Position numbers and translations under genes: made by a program. From Sipunculus nudus (lineage: Eukaryota > Annelida > Sipuncula > Golfingiida > Sipunculidae): a stretch of DNA of 64,000 nucleotides. Below, in pieces: positions 11,251 to 24,340 of the stretch; the stretch's first letter is position 1; every line of letters begins with the position of its first letter. The notes below the pieces were generated by a model. That model ran no database searches, was not told the DNA's origin, and worked only from the letters and a program-made list of their open reading frames with translations. Location: assembly GCA_026874595.1 (NCBI GenBank), contig CM049313.1, positions 55,782,159 to 55,846,158 of the forward strand. The letters run 5' to 3'.

Positions 11251-12969
11251 AAATAAACTTCAGTATTAAATATATACCAAAAGAAACAAGATTGAAAATC
11301 TGCTGCACAAACCAGGCTCTACAAAATTCATGTCATACTTTATCACGGTAAATTTAATACATTTTATATTGATTTTTACCTTTACCTTAACTTTCATGCA
11401 ACACAAGCATCCTTGGAAATTCATGAAAATAATTCATCACATTTATGACATCATGAGATATTTCATTATTAACATTCACTCTTATTTCTCTGTCTCTCAG
11501 AGTTAATTGATCTATTATAACTACTGATATCTTGGCTGTTATACTTTAATTATTTTTACCTATGTTTTGAAGAATAATTTTAAATGGAAAGCTATATATC
11601 ATTCCTGTTGACCTGTCAAAGCATCATCTTGAATGTCCCCTGAAGATATGAAACATGATTTTTAAAACATTTAATGAGAGGTCATTTAAGCATAGGATTA
11701 AGTATCAGATAAATCTGTCCAATTACTTGTGATAAATATTGCATGCTTTTGATAAAGTGCAGGCAGCATGTCAGCCTGCCTGGTCATACAGTTAACAAGA
11801 CTAGAAAATATCTGATGCCTCTGGCCCCATATTAGATCACTGCCAAACCGCTTGCTTCCTTTCGGGGACTGCAGAGACGGGCTACCTGGCCTATGATTAG
11901 ACGAATGGGAGAGCCAAGAGCCCTGGTTGTCAGACACTGAGGTGCAAATTTTATGTGACAGCAGTCCTAAGTGGCTTGTGCCAGGAATACGTGCTTGGTC
12001 TGTCTCTGTTAAGAACAGATTCAAGCCAGTGTGGCACTACCAATCTGATGGCTATATACAGTGACAAAATAAACTGTTCCTCGTCAGTCATGGTTTTTGG
12101 CATGATGATATTCATTTTACAACTCCAAATTATACATGTATAAATATATAAATATATTTAATATATATATGTGTGTGTGTGGGAATTAATATAACAAATT
12201 CATCATGTCAAATGAAGGGACTGAAAAAAACACTTCCACATGCCAAAGGTTTGAAACAAGAAGGGCTTAACATAGTAATTAGTTTAACTAAATCAGGAAA
12301 GATCTGTTGTTGATGTCTTTGACAAAAGCATGGTGTTTGAGTTAAGCCAGTTTGACAGGAGAGAAATTTACCAAGTGTAACGTTTTAGTCAAGAATACAT
12401 GGTTGCTATGTCCATATTAAGAACCCTTTCAAGCCAGTATGGTACAGCTGATCTATTGGCTATACAGTGAAAAAAGAAACCCATAATAAATTTTTTTAGC
12501 AAAATGAAACCCAAAATTATGTAGCTTTGAGTAGCTTACTGCAAGTTTATATGTGGCACACAACATACCTTTTCCTGGAAGTAACTCCCAATGGGATATA
12601 ATTTGCTTTCCCAATTAAGTCTGGATTTGAAATTAATCCATGGTGCAAAACAAGCCAAGATCAATCCTAAATATTACTGATGTCACCTATACTACAACTG
12701 AATTTAAGTGATGATCTTGTTTTGACTGACTTGACATACAAGTGTGGGAATATGACCTCTTATGTATCTCGGTCACCAGTTGTCAATTCCTGTGTTAACT
12801 TTCGAACTTTCTGACCATCTCCCCATTTATCAGATCTAATCCCACCTCAATGGTTATACACTTGTTGGAAACAAATTTGGAAAATCTGAGCCATTCAATT
12901 AACACAATGATAAAACTATATCAAACCTTAGTATGTTGACAAATTACAACAGGGGTAACAGAATGATAC
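11251..12969. other. Unremarkable intron
   Basis: AT-rich intron sequence up to the linker-exon donor. The only feature I can point to is a short AT then GT dinucleotide run at about 12139-12181. The 108-codon minus-strand open frame at 11698-12024 resembles no protein I know and has no splice or family support. Confidence 0.6.
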
Positions 12970-13050
12970 CTTTTTGACTTTCTTGAGTTCTTCACTGTCA
13001 TCTTCAAGTTTGTCGTTTGATATTTTGCGCTCCTTCTTGTACTGTCGAAG
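12970..13050 (-). CDS. RASGRF: RASGRF-like exon: charged linker before the IQ motif
   Basis: Internal exon of 81 bp, exactly 27 codons in phase 0. It begins LRQYKKERKISND, is acidic in the middle (KLEDDSEE), and ends LKKVKK. In vertebrate RASGRF1/2 the equivalent stretch is a poorly conserved acidic linker ending DIKKIKK immediately before VQSF of the IQ motif. That is the residue pair at which this exon meets the 660-913 exon. The acceptor is cttccag|CTT and the donor AAG|GTATCA. It is short and weakly conserved, so its support comes mainly from its position, its phase, and the ...KKVKK|VQSFF... join. Confidence 0.88.
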
Positions 13051-13692
13051 CTGGAAGTGGAAGAAGAATCTGAACTTTTTAAAAACATTCAAGTTAGGAC
13101 TGTGTCCTGTAGATGGCACCACAAGCAACATAACACTATTCTCAGTGTAGAGCCTCCCATATAGCCTCTATTTATGCCATCAAAGAAAAGTTCCAGAGCA
13201 GTTTACTGGTACACTGTATCAGACAATGCTTGCTATGACAATGTATGCACAGCTTATTATAATGGCCACATTACAGGAGCATGCTCATGCACTCTCTTCT
13301 ATTAAGGTTCAAAACATGAAATAAAATAAACATCTCTACATAAAAATTCCAGAAGACCAACTTTGTCACAATGTATATAATATATGAAGGACTACATTCT
13401 GGGAAAATATCACACATACAAATAATTGCACCTGACACATTTTTAACTTTCATGATGAAATACTGAAGATCTGATTATATGCTTATGCGCAAATGAATCA
13501 GATTTTATCAAATAAAAATAACAAGCAACTTATTAAATTATCATTGCAGATTATCATATACTTGATAAGCAAGCATTCCACTGCACAAATAAAAGCTTTC
13601 AACTGTTAATCATACATGCTGAACCATGAAAATGAATATATACATTTGTTCAATGAAACATCCATTTAATCCAGCCTAGTATTGATACATAC
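13051..13692 (-). other. RASGRF intron of 642 bp
   Basis: Lies between the coiled-coil exon (donor GTATGT at 13692-13687) and the linker exon (acceptor ...cacttccag at 13051). It is phase 0. It contains no repeat or other feature that I recognise. Confidence 0.88.
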
Positions 13693-13840
13693 TTCGTTCT
13701 TGAGTTTCTTGACCTCAACGGACAGTTCCTCTGTCTGCTGTACATAATGCCACTTGGCTTGTCTCTCGCTATCAAGAATCTGCAGCAGATGAAGGTGTTT
13801 CTGTTCCAGCTGTTCTTTCTGTTCAACAACCTTACTGAAG
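13693..13840 (-). CDS. RASGRF: RASGRF-like exon: coiled coil after the N-terminal PH domain
   Basis: Internal exon of 148 bp: one base completing a serine codon (AG|C), then 49 codons. The product runs FSKVVEQKEQLEQKHLHLLQ and ILDSERQAKWHYVQQ, then EELSVEVKKLKNE. Vertebrate RASGRF1/2 have the equivalent segment with the motif QKYLHLLQIVETEK and end EIERLKAEI. The heptad spacing of L/V residues supports a coiled coil, the segment that in RASGRF lies between the PH domain and the IQ motif. The acceptor is tttgtttcag|C and the donor GAA|GTATGT. GAAGTAT|GTATCA would also be possible, but it breaks the phase with the next exon. The frame matches both neighbours. Confidence 0.95.
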
Positions 13841-15440
13841 CTGAAACAAAAGAAAATTTTGATTGACTTCATGGCCATTCTTTTGTTATTTGTTGGTATA
13901 TTACATTATTGTACATTCTTGAGTAGGGACAGGTCCTTGCAACTTCTTTTGGGATAGGTTTTTACTTGGACCAAATATTCAAACTTCAATGGGACAAGGT
14001 GGATACCCTGGATCAGTATCTGATATATCATATATATGGCAAGCAAGAGCCCTTCATGAAAAAAAGTAAAAAAATCTCATGCTTAATGGAGAAATATGGG
14101 AAATGATCCCCATAGGACTCACTTAGAATTTCAAGACTAATAAAGTGTTATGGAAATTTTCACCAAATATGAAATTAAATGTTATTTTATTAGTCATGTT
14201 TCTCTGTATTAATTGCTTACACTTACATTTGCATATTATACAGACATGCATGCAAAGACATATGTCAATTATACATTATTGCAAGTTTCTAAATTTAAAA
14301 CATTCTTGATTTGATAATAAATTCAGTATCATTGTTATAGAGAAATAATGTTTACAGAATTAGCCCAGCTGGTATTTATGTACCCCTGAAGTGTCTGGAG
14401 CTGACTACTGAATTGCTATATGAAGGCTGAACAATGTACAGTCTCATGCATATGCATATTTTCTCTTTGACAAAAGTGACAAAAGTCTGGAGAAACATTA
14501 TCTCAAGATGCAGTATGTTTTTCTGGTTTTAATGTATTAGAAAGGATCCACTTTAACAAAGCTGAGGCAATATCTAAATTTACTCTTAGCCTGAAAGTGT
14601 TTTCAAAAGATAATTAAATATTTCTTACAGAGATGAGCTATTATTGGCCTTGTAGAATTACCACTAAGACTCTTAGACTATGTTTTGCAGAAAACCATTC
14701 CAATCAGTCTGTAGATTATATGTAACGTATATGCAACATACACTTTGTCTTAATTCAGGTTATAAATGATTTAAACATAAGACAAGAGATATAAAAACTA
14801 TCAAACCATTTCATTTACAGCTGTCTTACTCAAACATATTAGTATAAAATAAAAACCTCTGAAACAGATACTTATCATCAATTTTAAAGTCACAGTATGA
14901 ACTGTATCAAAGCTGCCTGGCATGATGTATATCCATGTAATAGAAACTAATCTCACACTAAGATAATTCAATTATTTTCCTTTAATTAGGATGCCAAATA
15001 CATCATTTCTCTCCATTACTATATATAATTATAATTATGCTAATTCTATTATCATATCATATCATATGAATCAAACCAGAAAAAAGGGTCCCTTTGTACT
15101 ATACTGTTATTTTTAGGTCTTTCCATATGACCTTTGGATCTAATAAGGTGAAATTTGTATATACGTAATGATAATTCATAAGATTTTGGCAACATTCAAC
15201 AAGTAATTAGTACCTGATTTAATAATGAAAGAGGTTAAGTAATCATATCTGATTGTATGTTAATTTATCTGACTGTTAGCACAATACCTCTGCAAAGTTT
15301 CTATGAATTATCAAGGAAATTTTGTGAAAGATCAAGAAATAAATAATTATTTTAGTTAGTGGTATTTCTTGTGTATTTTTTCTTGATCCTGTTCAAAGAT
15401 GCCCATTTATTTAACAAGGCATATTAGGTATACATGAAAA

Positions 15441-18042
15441 ACAAGGCCTACAGTCCTAATGCGAACCTGTGTAATGGGTTATACAACTGGTATAATGCTT
15501 CAATGGTGGACCATTACTTTTCAAGTACAGGTGTAACATGTATATGAACAATGCTAGTACTAAACATTTTGAATAAGAAACAATTACACAAACATCACTT
15601 TTGAAATTCTGGCATGGGTGCACAAAACACAAAAATGATTATAGCTTGCACCACCAGTCTTGTACACAATGAAGCTATCAGAGATATATACTTATGGCTA
15701 ATTTTTAGACTAATATATCAAACCCCTCCTGAGAAATAAGCAAGGCCATAAACTGTTAAAAAATTATTGTAAATGGCACCACCATTCTTGTATACAACAA
15801 AGCTATTCCATATGTATAAATATGCTCAATATCAGACTGATATATCAAATTCCTCTGGAGAAATAAGCAGGCACATACACTATGCAAAAGTCATTGTAGA
15901 TGGCAATACCTGTCTTGTGAATGAGAAAGCCATCAAAGATGCATAGAAAGGTTAAAATATCAAACTTACCTTGAGTCTGATGCACTGGGCCTACCAGGCT
16001 TAGGTCAGAATGACAGTTGCCTGTGAACTGTGACAAATTGCTGACTCAAGTTACTGCACTGAGTGAACTCTTGACCTGCACCTGGCTAAACTGAGTGAAC
16101 TTTTGACCTGTACCTGGCTGCACTGATTGACTTCTTGACCTGTTGCATATTCTGACACAGTTGGCAATCTGCCAAAGCTATAAATAGATCCAGGCTGAAC
16201 TTTGGTGCCAAATCTGATAAAGTGGTCAGTCTGCAACAGCTATAAATAGAATGCAGCTACTGCACTGAGTGAACTCTTGACCTATACCTGGCTCCACTGA
16301 GTAAACTCTTGACCTGTTGCCTAACCTGATACAGTTGGCGGTCTCCCAAAGCTATAAATAGATCCAGACTCACCTTTGGCCTGTTGCCAAACCTGAAATA
16401 GTAGTCACACCATTGCATAAGCTCAGAGCTTTGCTCCACATGCAGCCCTGAGGGGCATGACATCCATGAGGTGATCACATGATACCCATGAATTGATCAC
16501 ATGCTACCCATGAGATGTTCACATAGTGCCCATGAGGTGTTCACATGTCACCAATGAGGTGATCATATGCCTTGTGCCTGTCTCTCTAATTGAACTCTTG
16601 ATATATATCTGGCTGCACTGAGTGAACTCTGTTGACCTATTGCCAAATCTGAAACAGTTGGCGGTTTCTCAACAAATTCAAAGATACAGACACAATCTTG
16701 GCCTGTTGGTAGATCAGTTTACACATACTGAAAGACTTTGGTTAAAATGCTTTTTTTCAAGCTGACATAGTCCTTTTACTGTTAAAAGTCCAATAATTCT
16801 GCCAAAAAACATGCAAGTAAACTTGAACAAAGGCCACCTAAGAATTTTTTTTGTACAATGTTACAGATGTTATAATTGAAGCAACAATTTTGCAGAAGAA
16901 CACTATTGCAGTCCTCAGTTTGAGATAGAATTAGTAATGGCCATGACACAACCAAAATCAACAACCTCAATCTATTCTTATATGATTGAAAGAACCATAT
17001 CCTAGGATAATTCTTGTGAAAAATTGAAAGATTCAACTTGACAGTTGCATCATAAATATTTTAAGCTGAAAGAGGCTAAAATTAAAAGGTTTTTGCCCAT
17101 AAAAAAACAGGTAAATGTAGGTGGCGCCACAAAATCTGCAATTTCAAATATGAATCATGTGACCAACATTTACAAAATACTTGGTGATACTAGCTCCAGT
17201 GATTTCTGAGATTGCTATGTCAGTATACATACTTGGCCAAATGACTAAGTTCAAATTTGTGTAACCGCACCAAAATTCATTAAACACTATCCATTTGCAT
17301 AAACTTGAGAGGGCTTGCCTCTGGAATCATATCTGTAAAATTTTGAACAATTTGGCTTGACCATTTACAAGAAGAAGACTTTTAAAGGTTTTTCAGCTTT
17401 TTCCCCTTTAAAATCAAGTAAATGCAGATAGCAAAATAAATAAGCTGAATCCATCAACATTTGATATATGACAGATGATTGCATAAAATAGCTCCTGCTT
17501 TTCCTGAGAAATTATAGTTTAAAGTACAGATGACCGATGACCTCGTAAAAAAAGGTCAATGCAGGTGGCGCCACCAATACCTGAATTTCATTATGACTCA
17601 TGTGACCAACACTGGCATAAAATTTGGTGATGATAGCTCTGGCTGTTTCTGAGATTGTCATTTTAGTATGCTTTTTTGGACAGATGACTAAGTTCAACTT
17701 CCTGTAACTTGGCCAAAATTCACCGAACTTGTACCATTCAAACAATCTTGAGAGAGAAGGTATAACAGATTATTTCTGTGAAATGTTGAACAATTTGGCT
17801 GGACCATTTCAGAGGAGAAGATTTTTAAAGGTATTTTTAGCTTTTTCTCTATAAAATCTAAGAAAATGCAGTTAGCCATAAAATAAGCAAAATCCAATAG
17901 GGTTTTTCAGTTGACTAATTTTGCATAAAATTTTGTGATGCTAGCCGCTGTCGTTTACGATGAGTATTGGTTATTATACAGACAATGGACAACAGACAAA
18001 GGATGACGCCACACCATCGCATTATCTGACAGGTTCGCTAAC
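15441..18042 (+). mobile_element. Family B element (about 2.6 kb)
   Basis: The 5' end ACAAGGCCTACAGTCCTAAT is followed by GCGAACCTGTG (15461-15471). The 3' end reads 'cgccacaccatcgcattatctgACAGGTTCGCTAA'. The interior contains 'ggcaccaccagtcttgta' units (15640-15960), tandem 'actgagtgaactcttgacctg' blocks (16030-16340 and again near 16615), a short 24-bp repeat (16460-16565), and 'ggtggcgccac' units with 'cataaaatttggtgatgatagctc' (17120-17990). A 'cagacaatggacaacagaca' tract precedes the 3' end. No coding capacity is visible. Confidence 0.72.
16460..16565. repeat. About 24-bp tandem repeat within family B
   Basis: Around five units of the type 'cccatgaggtgatcacatg' with variable linkers. 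The matching region of the second family B copy (22245-22305) has only about three units, so the unit number varies between copies. Confidence 0.7.
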
Positions 18043-18195
18043 AATGATCTCTCCTGGAAAGTATAATAGTATCTGTCATGATTATGTTACAGTAGAAAAA
18101 ATACTTCCACCAGGTGTGATCAGTGGCATGTAAAGTAAACTTTAAAAGAAGCATCCTGCACTACGCTCACAATTGAAGATGGTGACCAAAAGTAA

Positions 18196-20818
18196 ACAAG
18201 GGACCTATGGGTCACGACGCTCAGCTGTTATATATGATAAAAAAATATTATTTAGAAATGAGGCACATGCTGGTTTTGTGTGGTAATAAATATAAGCTGT
18301 ATTATGAGTTGTTGTTGTTTAGCTTATGTATGATTTTGATAGTACCTTTGGAGACAGGGAAGAGGATTTATTTCATTTATTTTATTAACAAATGGAGTAC
18401 TATTGTCACACAGATTTTGACTTGGCCATATAACTTATAAGCAGAACATATAATATAAGAGTTTAACTATTTATTAAAAAAAATACAAATATTGTCCCAA
18501 ATATAATTTTTATTAAAAATAATAAGAGAATCATATGATTTTTTAAAATGAAATATAACTGATATGATTATTAAAATAATATTAAAGAATATATTCATGA
18601 ATGCATTCATGAATATATTTTAAAAGTATTTGCATGAGTATTCATATATTTTCATTTTTACCTGAATTCCCATTCTTTATGCAAGAAATTCTATAATGGA
18701 GTACAAAATCATATTCGTATTTAAATACAATTACAAAGTATTTGCACCATGTCTGGAATTTATTCAGTTTTCACCAAACAATGATGTTGAGAATCCAGAA
18801 TATACAAAATTCACACATTTAAATAATGATCATAAGTACCTGGTTTTATGGCTTTTATTTATATTAAAAAGTAACTGTAAAAAATTCATTTTGGACTAAT
18901 TTCACATCAATGTACACAGTAGACACAGCAGGAATCTAGATTAATATTATCAACTGCATCTTTGTCTAATTTCCTTCATATGATCCCTAATGATTTGTAA
19001 TGAATAATATGATTTACTTCTTTATCATTAAAATTGAACTGAAAAATGCAATAGGTGACTGCATGGTGTTATTTGGAATATGTGACATTCTACCCATCGA
19101 TACAAGATTCTTATATCATCAGTAACTGCAAGTTAATTTCCTGTTATTATAAACTAACAAATTCCTTTTCTATTTTTCTATAATTTGTTATTAAAACCAA
19201 TAAAAAATTATTAATCTATTGTTTTTTGTTATGTTCTTGGTTAAAACTACTAGATGAGTTGGGTTGGACACCTGGAACAACTGTGGCTTGCCATAAGCTG
19301 CCTGGATTCCATGTATGCCTCGCCTCAAGCGTGCATAATTTGATGAAAGGTCAACAAGGTCAACATACAGGTGACTCAAGAGGGGCTCGAGAGAGCCAAA
19401 GTCTGACAGGGTCTCACAAAAAACATTAATAAAAGCTACAATTTTTGGCCAATTTCTTTCAGCTTTCTAAACTAAAAAGCTGAAATGCTTATGTGTGCAT
19501 GATATGAAAATTATATCAACAGTGCTCACGGGAAACAAACCTGCCATGGTCACAGTTGGGCAAAATTTAAGGTACTAATTTTATATTTATACTAAATAAA
19601 ATTTGAAAAATTCAGAACTAATTTTGGGTATTCAATTGAATCTTGATTAAATAATGTTACATCCCTGACAAAAAAATCTCTAGCTTCAGCAATGCTCTTG
19701 TTAAGGGAGTAAATATATTTCTTGATTTTTTACAAAGTGCATTATTATTGGGCCCATAACTTAAAACAATTACACAATACTGACATCATTCTGGCATGTG
19801 CATTGAGAATGAAAAATATGTATATTATTTATGATTAAAGTCAGATCAGTGGTTTTGATATTAGGCAGTCTTGAAGTGTAACAATGGGTTTTTAATGGAA
19901 AAATGAAGTTTTTCATTAATATCTCGAATGTCCTAGTGACCAAATTCTTGGCATGGTAGGGCATTTTGGAGACATCTAACTGTATGCCGAATTTAAGGAA
20001 CTTACAGCTGAAGCTGGGGAGCTGAGCACTTGCAAACTGCATAACACTAGCTTGATGTAAACAATATGTTACATGGTGCTTGAAAACTTGATTAAAATCT
20101 ACAGTTTTTGATCAACTGGTTTCAAATTTTTGGTGTTAACAGTTGAAATGCTAACAAAAACATGCTGTGAAAATTAAATCCACAGTACTTACAGGAAAAA
20201 AACGTGCCATGGTCAAAGTTGGGCAAAATTTAAGGTACCAATTTTTTATTTTTATTAATATTTTAAAAAATTTTAAAGATTTTCATCTAATTTTGGGTAT
20301 ACAATTTAATTTTGATTAATTAAAGTTATATTACTGGAAAAAAGGTCCATAGTGTTAACATTTTTTGTGTTAAGTGATCAAATATCTTTTCTGATTTTTT
20401 ACAAAATGCATTATGTTTGGGCCCATAACTTTTTTAAATTAAATAATACAGACATAATTTCTGGCATGTACATAGGAACTATATAGAGGAATATTTATGG
20501 TAAATATGCGGTAAAACAGATGAGTGGTTTTGATATTAGGCAGTCCTGAAGTGTGAAAATAGGATTTTAATAAAAAATTGAGGTTTTTCCTTAATTTCTC
20601 AAAGGAACAAAGTAGCAAACACCCAGTTTTCGGCTTGGTAGGAGATCTTGGGGACATCTCACATTATGCCGAATTTTGGATTCCTAGGTCTTACGGTTTC
20701 AAAACGTGCCACATCTACGGACGGACGGACGGACGGACGGACGGACAGACAGACAGACGGACGACGGACAATGGACCACGACTAAAGCTCAGATGACTTA
20801 TAGTCAGCTGAGCTAAAA
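18196..20818 (+). mobile_element. Family A element with a 660-bp core
   Basis: It starts ACAAGGGACCTATGGGTC followed by 'acgacgctcagctg' and ends with the family A hairpin (agctcagatgact...agtcagctgagct) plus A's at about 20786-20818. The core is unlike that of the A elements at 6746 and 37967. Two copies of a unit of about 660 bp carry 'cgtgccatggtcaaagttgg', 'gcccataactt' (about 19750 and 20411) and 'gtggttttgatattaggcagtc'. A clean (ACGG)n/(ACAG)n tract at 20716-20760 sits just before the hairpin. The 5' part, 18230-19400, is AT-rich unique sequence. Confidence 0.72.
20716..20768. repeat. (ACGG)n/(ACAG)n microsatellite within family A
   Basis: Tetranucleotide run of ACGG units changing into ACAG units, immediately before the terminal hairpin of the family A element. 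The same position carries shorter versions in the other families (5519-5548, 10150-10180, 50655-50685). Confidence 0.9.
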
Positions 20819-21362
20819 ATCTAATTTACAGGGGATCCCTGACAAGTACACATTCCTTCCTTGATTACAAATTTTCAAACAATATCATATGTGCAATATC
20901 ATACCTTAAGCCACAACATTGTTACAATAAACAGAACACATCTACCAACAAACAGAACCAAAATGATAATATATCAGACAGGTGAAAATGACCCTGAGAA
21001 TGAAATCTGGGTAGGTTTCACTAGGATACACTCAACTTGTATTCAGCCAAAAGGAACTGACAGCTGAAGATATTACAGATAAGTGACTAAGTACCGGTAC
21101 CTTTAATATTGCAAGGTATGTATTTAATTACTATTAACATTTTTACAGTGATGTTACACTTCAAAAGGAAAAAGAGTAAAATTACCAACACAACTCACAT
21201 CAACACTCCATAATGATCACATACTAATTAAAGATGTGCTTCAGAATATACATATAGCTCCGAATGTTAGAAATTACATGTTTCACTTGCTCCGCATGAT
21301 GATTTGGTTATTTTTCAAAATATTGCAATACATGCTGGACACTTGCACACAGAATAACTGTA

Positions 21363-24340
21363 ACAAGGCCTACAGGCCTAATGCGAACCTGTGCATTGGG
21401 AAATACACCAGGTATAATGCTTCAATGCTGGACCATTACTTTTCATGTATATGAACTATGCAAGTACTAAACATTTTGAATAAGAAACAATTACACAAAC
21501 ATCACTGCTGAAATTCTGGCATAGGTGCACACAACACTAAAAAGATTGTAGCTGGCACCACCAGCCTTGTATACAACGAAGCTATCAGAGATATATACAT
21601 ACACCCAATTTCAGACTGATATATCAAACCCCTCCTGAGAAAAACGTGTGCAAAAGTCATGGTAGGTGGCGACACCTGTCTTGTGAGTGAGAAGGCCATC
21701 AAAGACACATAGACAGGTCAAAATATTAGGCCAATACATCAAACTTACCTTGAGTCTGATGCATGGGGCTGACCAGGCTTAGGTGAGAAAGGCTGTTGCC
21801 CCGAGTGAACTGTGACAAATTGCTTGCTCAGACTACTGCACTGAGTGAACTCATGACCTGCACCTGGCTAGACTGAGTGAACTTTTGACCTGTACCTGGC
21901 TGCACTGAGTGAACTCTTGACCTGTTGCATAATCTGACACAGTTGGCAGTCTGCCAAAGCTATAAATAGAATGCAGCTACTGCACTGAGTAAACTCCTGA
22001 CCCATACCTGGCTGCACATAGCTATAAATAGAATGCAGCTACTGCACTGAGTAAACTCCTGACCCATACCTGGCTGCACTGAGTGAACTCTTGACCTGTT
22101 GCCTAATCTGATACAGTTGGCAGTCTGCCAAAGCTATAAATAGATCCAGACTGACCTCTAGCCTGTTGCCAAATCTGAAAATAGTAGCCACACCATTGCA
22201 TAAGCTCATGCAGGGGCCCTGCCCTGTGGGGCTTGACACCCATGAAGTGGTCACATGGTGCCCATGAGGTGTTCACATGTCACCCATGAGGTGATCACAT
22301 GCCATGTGCTTGGCTGCACTGATTGAACTCTTGACCTATATCTGGCTGCACTGAATGAACTCTTGATCTGTTCCCAAATCTGAAACAGTTGGCAGTTTCT
22401 CAACCTATTTAAAGATACAGATTCAATCTTGGCCTGTTGGTATATCTGTTTACACATACTGAAAGACTTTGGCTAAAATTTCTTTTTTTTCAAGCAGACA
22501 TATTCATAAACTTTTTATCAAAATATCTAGAATAATAAAAGATGTAGTATTTTCATTGTTAAAGGTCCAATAGTTCTGCCAAAAATCATTCTAGTAAACT
22601 TGAACAAAGGCCACCTAAGAATAATTTTTGTGCAATGTTACAGAAGATATAATTGAAATAATGACTAAGTTCAACTTCCTGAACAAAATTGAGGGAGATG
22701 GTATAAAAGATTATTTCTGTGAAATATTGAACAATTTGGCTTGAGTGTTTCGGAGGAGAAGATTTTTAAAGTTTTTTTTAAGCCTTTTCTCAATAAAATT
22801 TAAGAAAATTTTCAGATGGCTAATTTTTTGCATTAAATTTCATGATGCTAGCTCCAATCACTTTCAAAATAGTATGGGTAAACGTACAGAAGACAAACGC
22901 CGCCACACCATCACATTAGTTCACAGGTTCACTAAAAATTAATACAGATGCATATTGAATGCATAAATTGTAATACAGATACATCTCACCGATGGCAAAA
23001 TCTTGAATTAATTTGACTATGGATACCAATTATTTATAATCCATGTACAGCCGTCTTTATATACCCACAGAGAGCTGTATAGCTGTGATTGTAAACATTG
23101 CCTGGCATGAGGAATATCTAAAAATCATAAATCTACATTTTTTAAAAGCTTTTAAAAAACATTCTTGTCAATATTAACCATAGATAACCTGAAATCTAAA
23201 TGTCTAGAGGCATGATGTAATAAATGCTGATAAACTGGTGCCAGTCTAGGTGTATCTAGATGTATCTGTTTCACACAGCTAACATATATGGTAAAATGAC
23301 TCAATTGAACCTTTATAATTCAGCCAAAATTCATTCTTTGGAACCATAAAAGATAATTATTATAAGAATTATTCAGGGGATTATTCTTGTAAAATATTAA
23401 ACAAATTGGCCTCAGTAGGGTCAGTCAAAAAAAATTTTTACAGGTTTATAACTCAAATGGGAAAATACAGCAAAATGGCTAAGTTAAGCTTCCCATAACT
23501 CAGCCAAAAATCACTGAACCAAAACCATTTGAACAAACTTGAATTATCAACATCTAAGGATAATTAATGTGTGAGATTTAAGAATTTGGCCCAGTGGTTT
23601 TTGAGGAGAAGATCTTTGTAGCACCTGAGCTAAAATGGGCTATTACAGCATATGACTAAATTCAGCTTCCCATAACTCAGCCAAAAGTCACTGAACTTAA
23701 GACTTTTTGAACAAATTTCAGAAAGCACTACCCTAGGATCATTTCTCTGCGATATTAAACTATTCGGCCATATGGTTTCAGAGAAGAAGTTTTTTGTAGC
23801 CGTCAGTATGATACGGGCACTGATGACCCCCGTACAAAAAAGGTAGATGCAGGTGGCACCACCAATACCTCAATTTCAGATATGTCTCATGTGAACAACA
23901 TTGGCATAAAATTTGGTGATGATAGCTCCAGCCGTTTCTGAGACTGTAATTTTAGTATGCTTTTATGGACAGATGGCTAAGTTCAACTTCCTGTAACTCA
24001 GCCAAAAATCACCGAACTTAAACCATTCCAACAAACTTGAAAAAGATTATTCCAGGAATCATTTCTGTGAAATACTGGACAATTTGGCTGAACAGTTTCG
24101 GAGAAGAAGATTTTTAAAGCTTTTTTAGCTTTTTCCCTATAAAATCTAAGAAAATGCAGTTAGCCAAAAAATAAGCAAAATCCGATATAGTTTTTTAGAT
24201 GACTAATTTTTTGCATAAAATTTCGTGATGCTACCTCTTGCTGTTTTCAAGATAGTATGGGTTAATGTACAGACGACGGAAGACGGCCGACGGCCGACGG
24301 ACAACGCCACACCATCGCATCAGCTCACAGGTTCGCTAAA
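21363..24340 (+). mobile_element. Family B element, compound (two B-type 3' ends)
   Basis: It starts ACAAGGCCTACAGGCCTAAT with GCGAACCTGTG at 21383-21393, repeated exactly inverted at 24326-24336 (CACAGGTTCGC). GCTAAAA follows. A second, slightly damaged 3' end ('caccatcacattagttcacaggttcactaaaaa') lies at about 22905-22938. The copy therefore looks like one complete element (21363-22938) continued by another B-type 3' half (22939-24340). The second half has repeating phrases 'aactcagccaaaaatcactgaac' and 'ggagaagatttttaaa'. A 'cgacggccgacggac' tract precedes the end. Confidence 0.7.

Larger units (their letters stand above)
914..12969 (-). other. RASGRF intron of 12,056 bp
   Basis: Bounded by donor GTATCA at 12969-12964 (after AAG) and acceptor ttttcag at 920-914. 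It contains nested repeat elements of families A, C and E, described separately. I found no supportable exon on either strand inside it. The 139-codon minus-strand open frame at 1726-2145 has no recognisable domain and sits in AT-rich sequence. Confidence 0.9.

Noticed and set aside
15441-18042. Family B as a classical cut-and-paste MITE with terminal inverted repeats
   Set aside because: The inverted 11-mers are subterminal (about 20 bp in on the left, next to CTAAAA on the right). I see no target-site duplication, so a Helitron-like origin is preferred.
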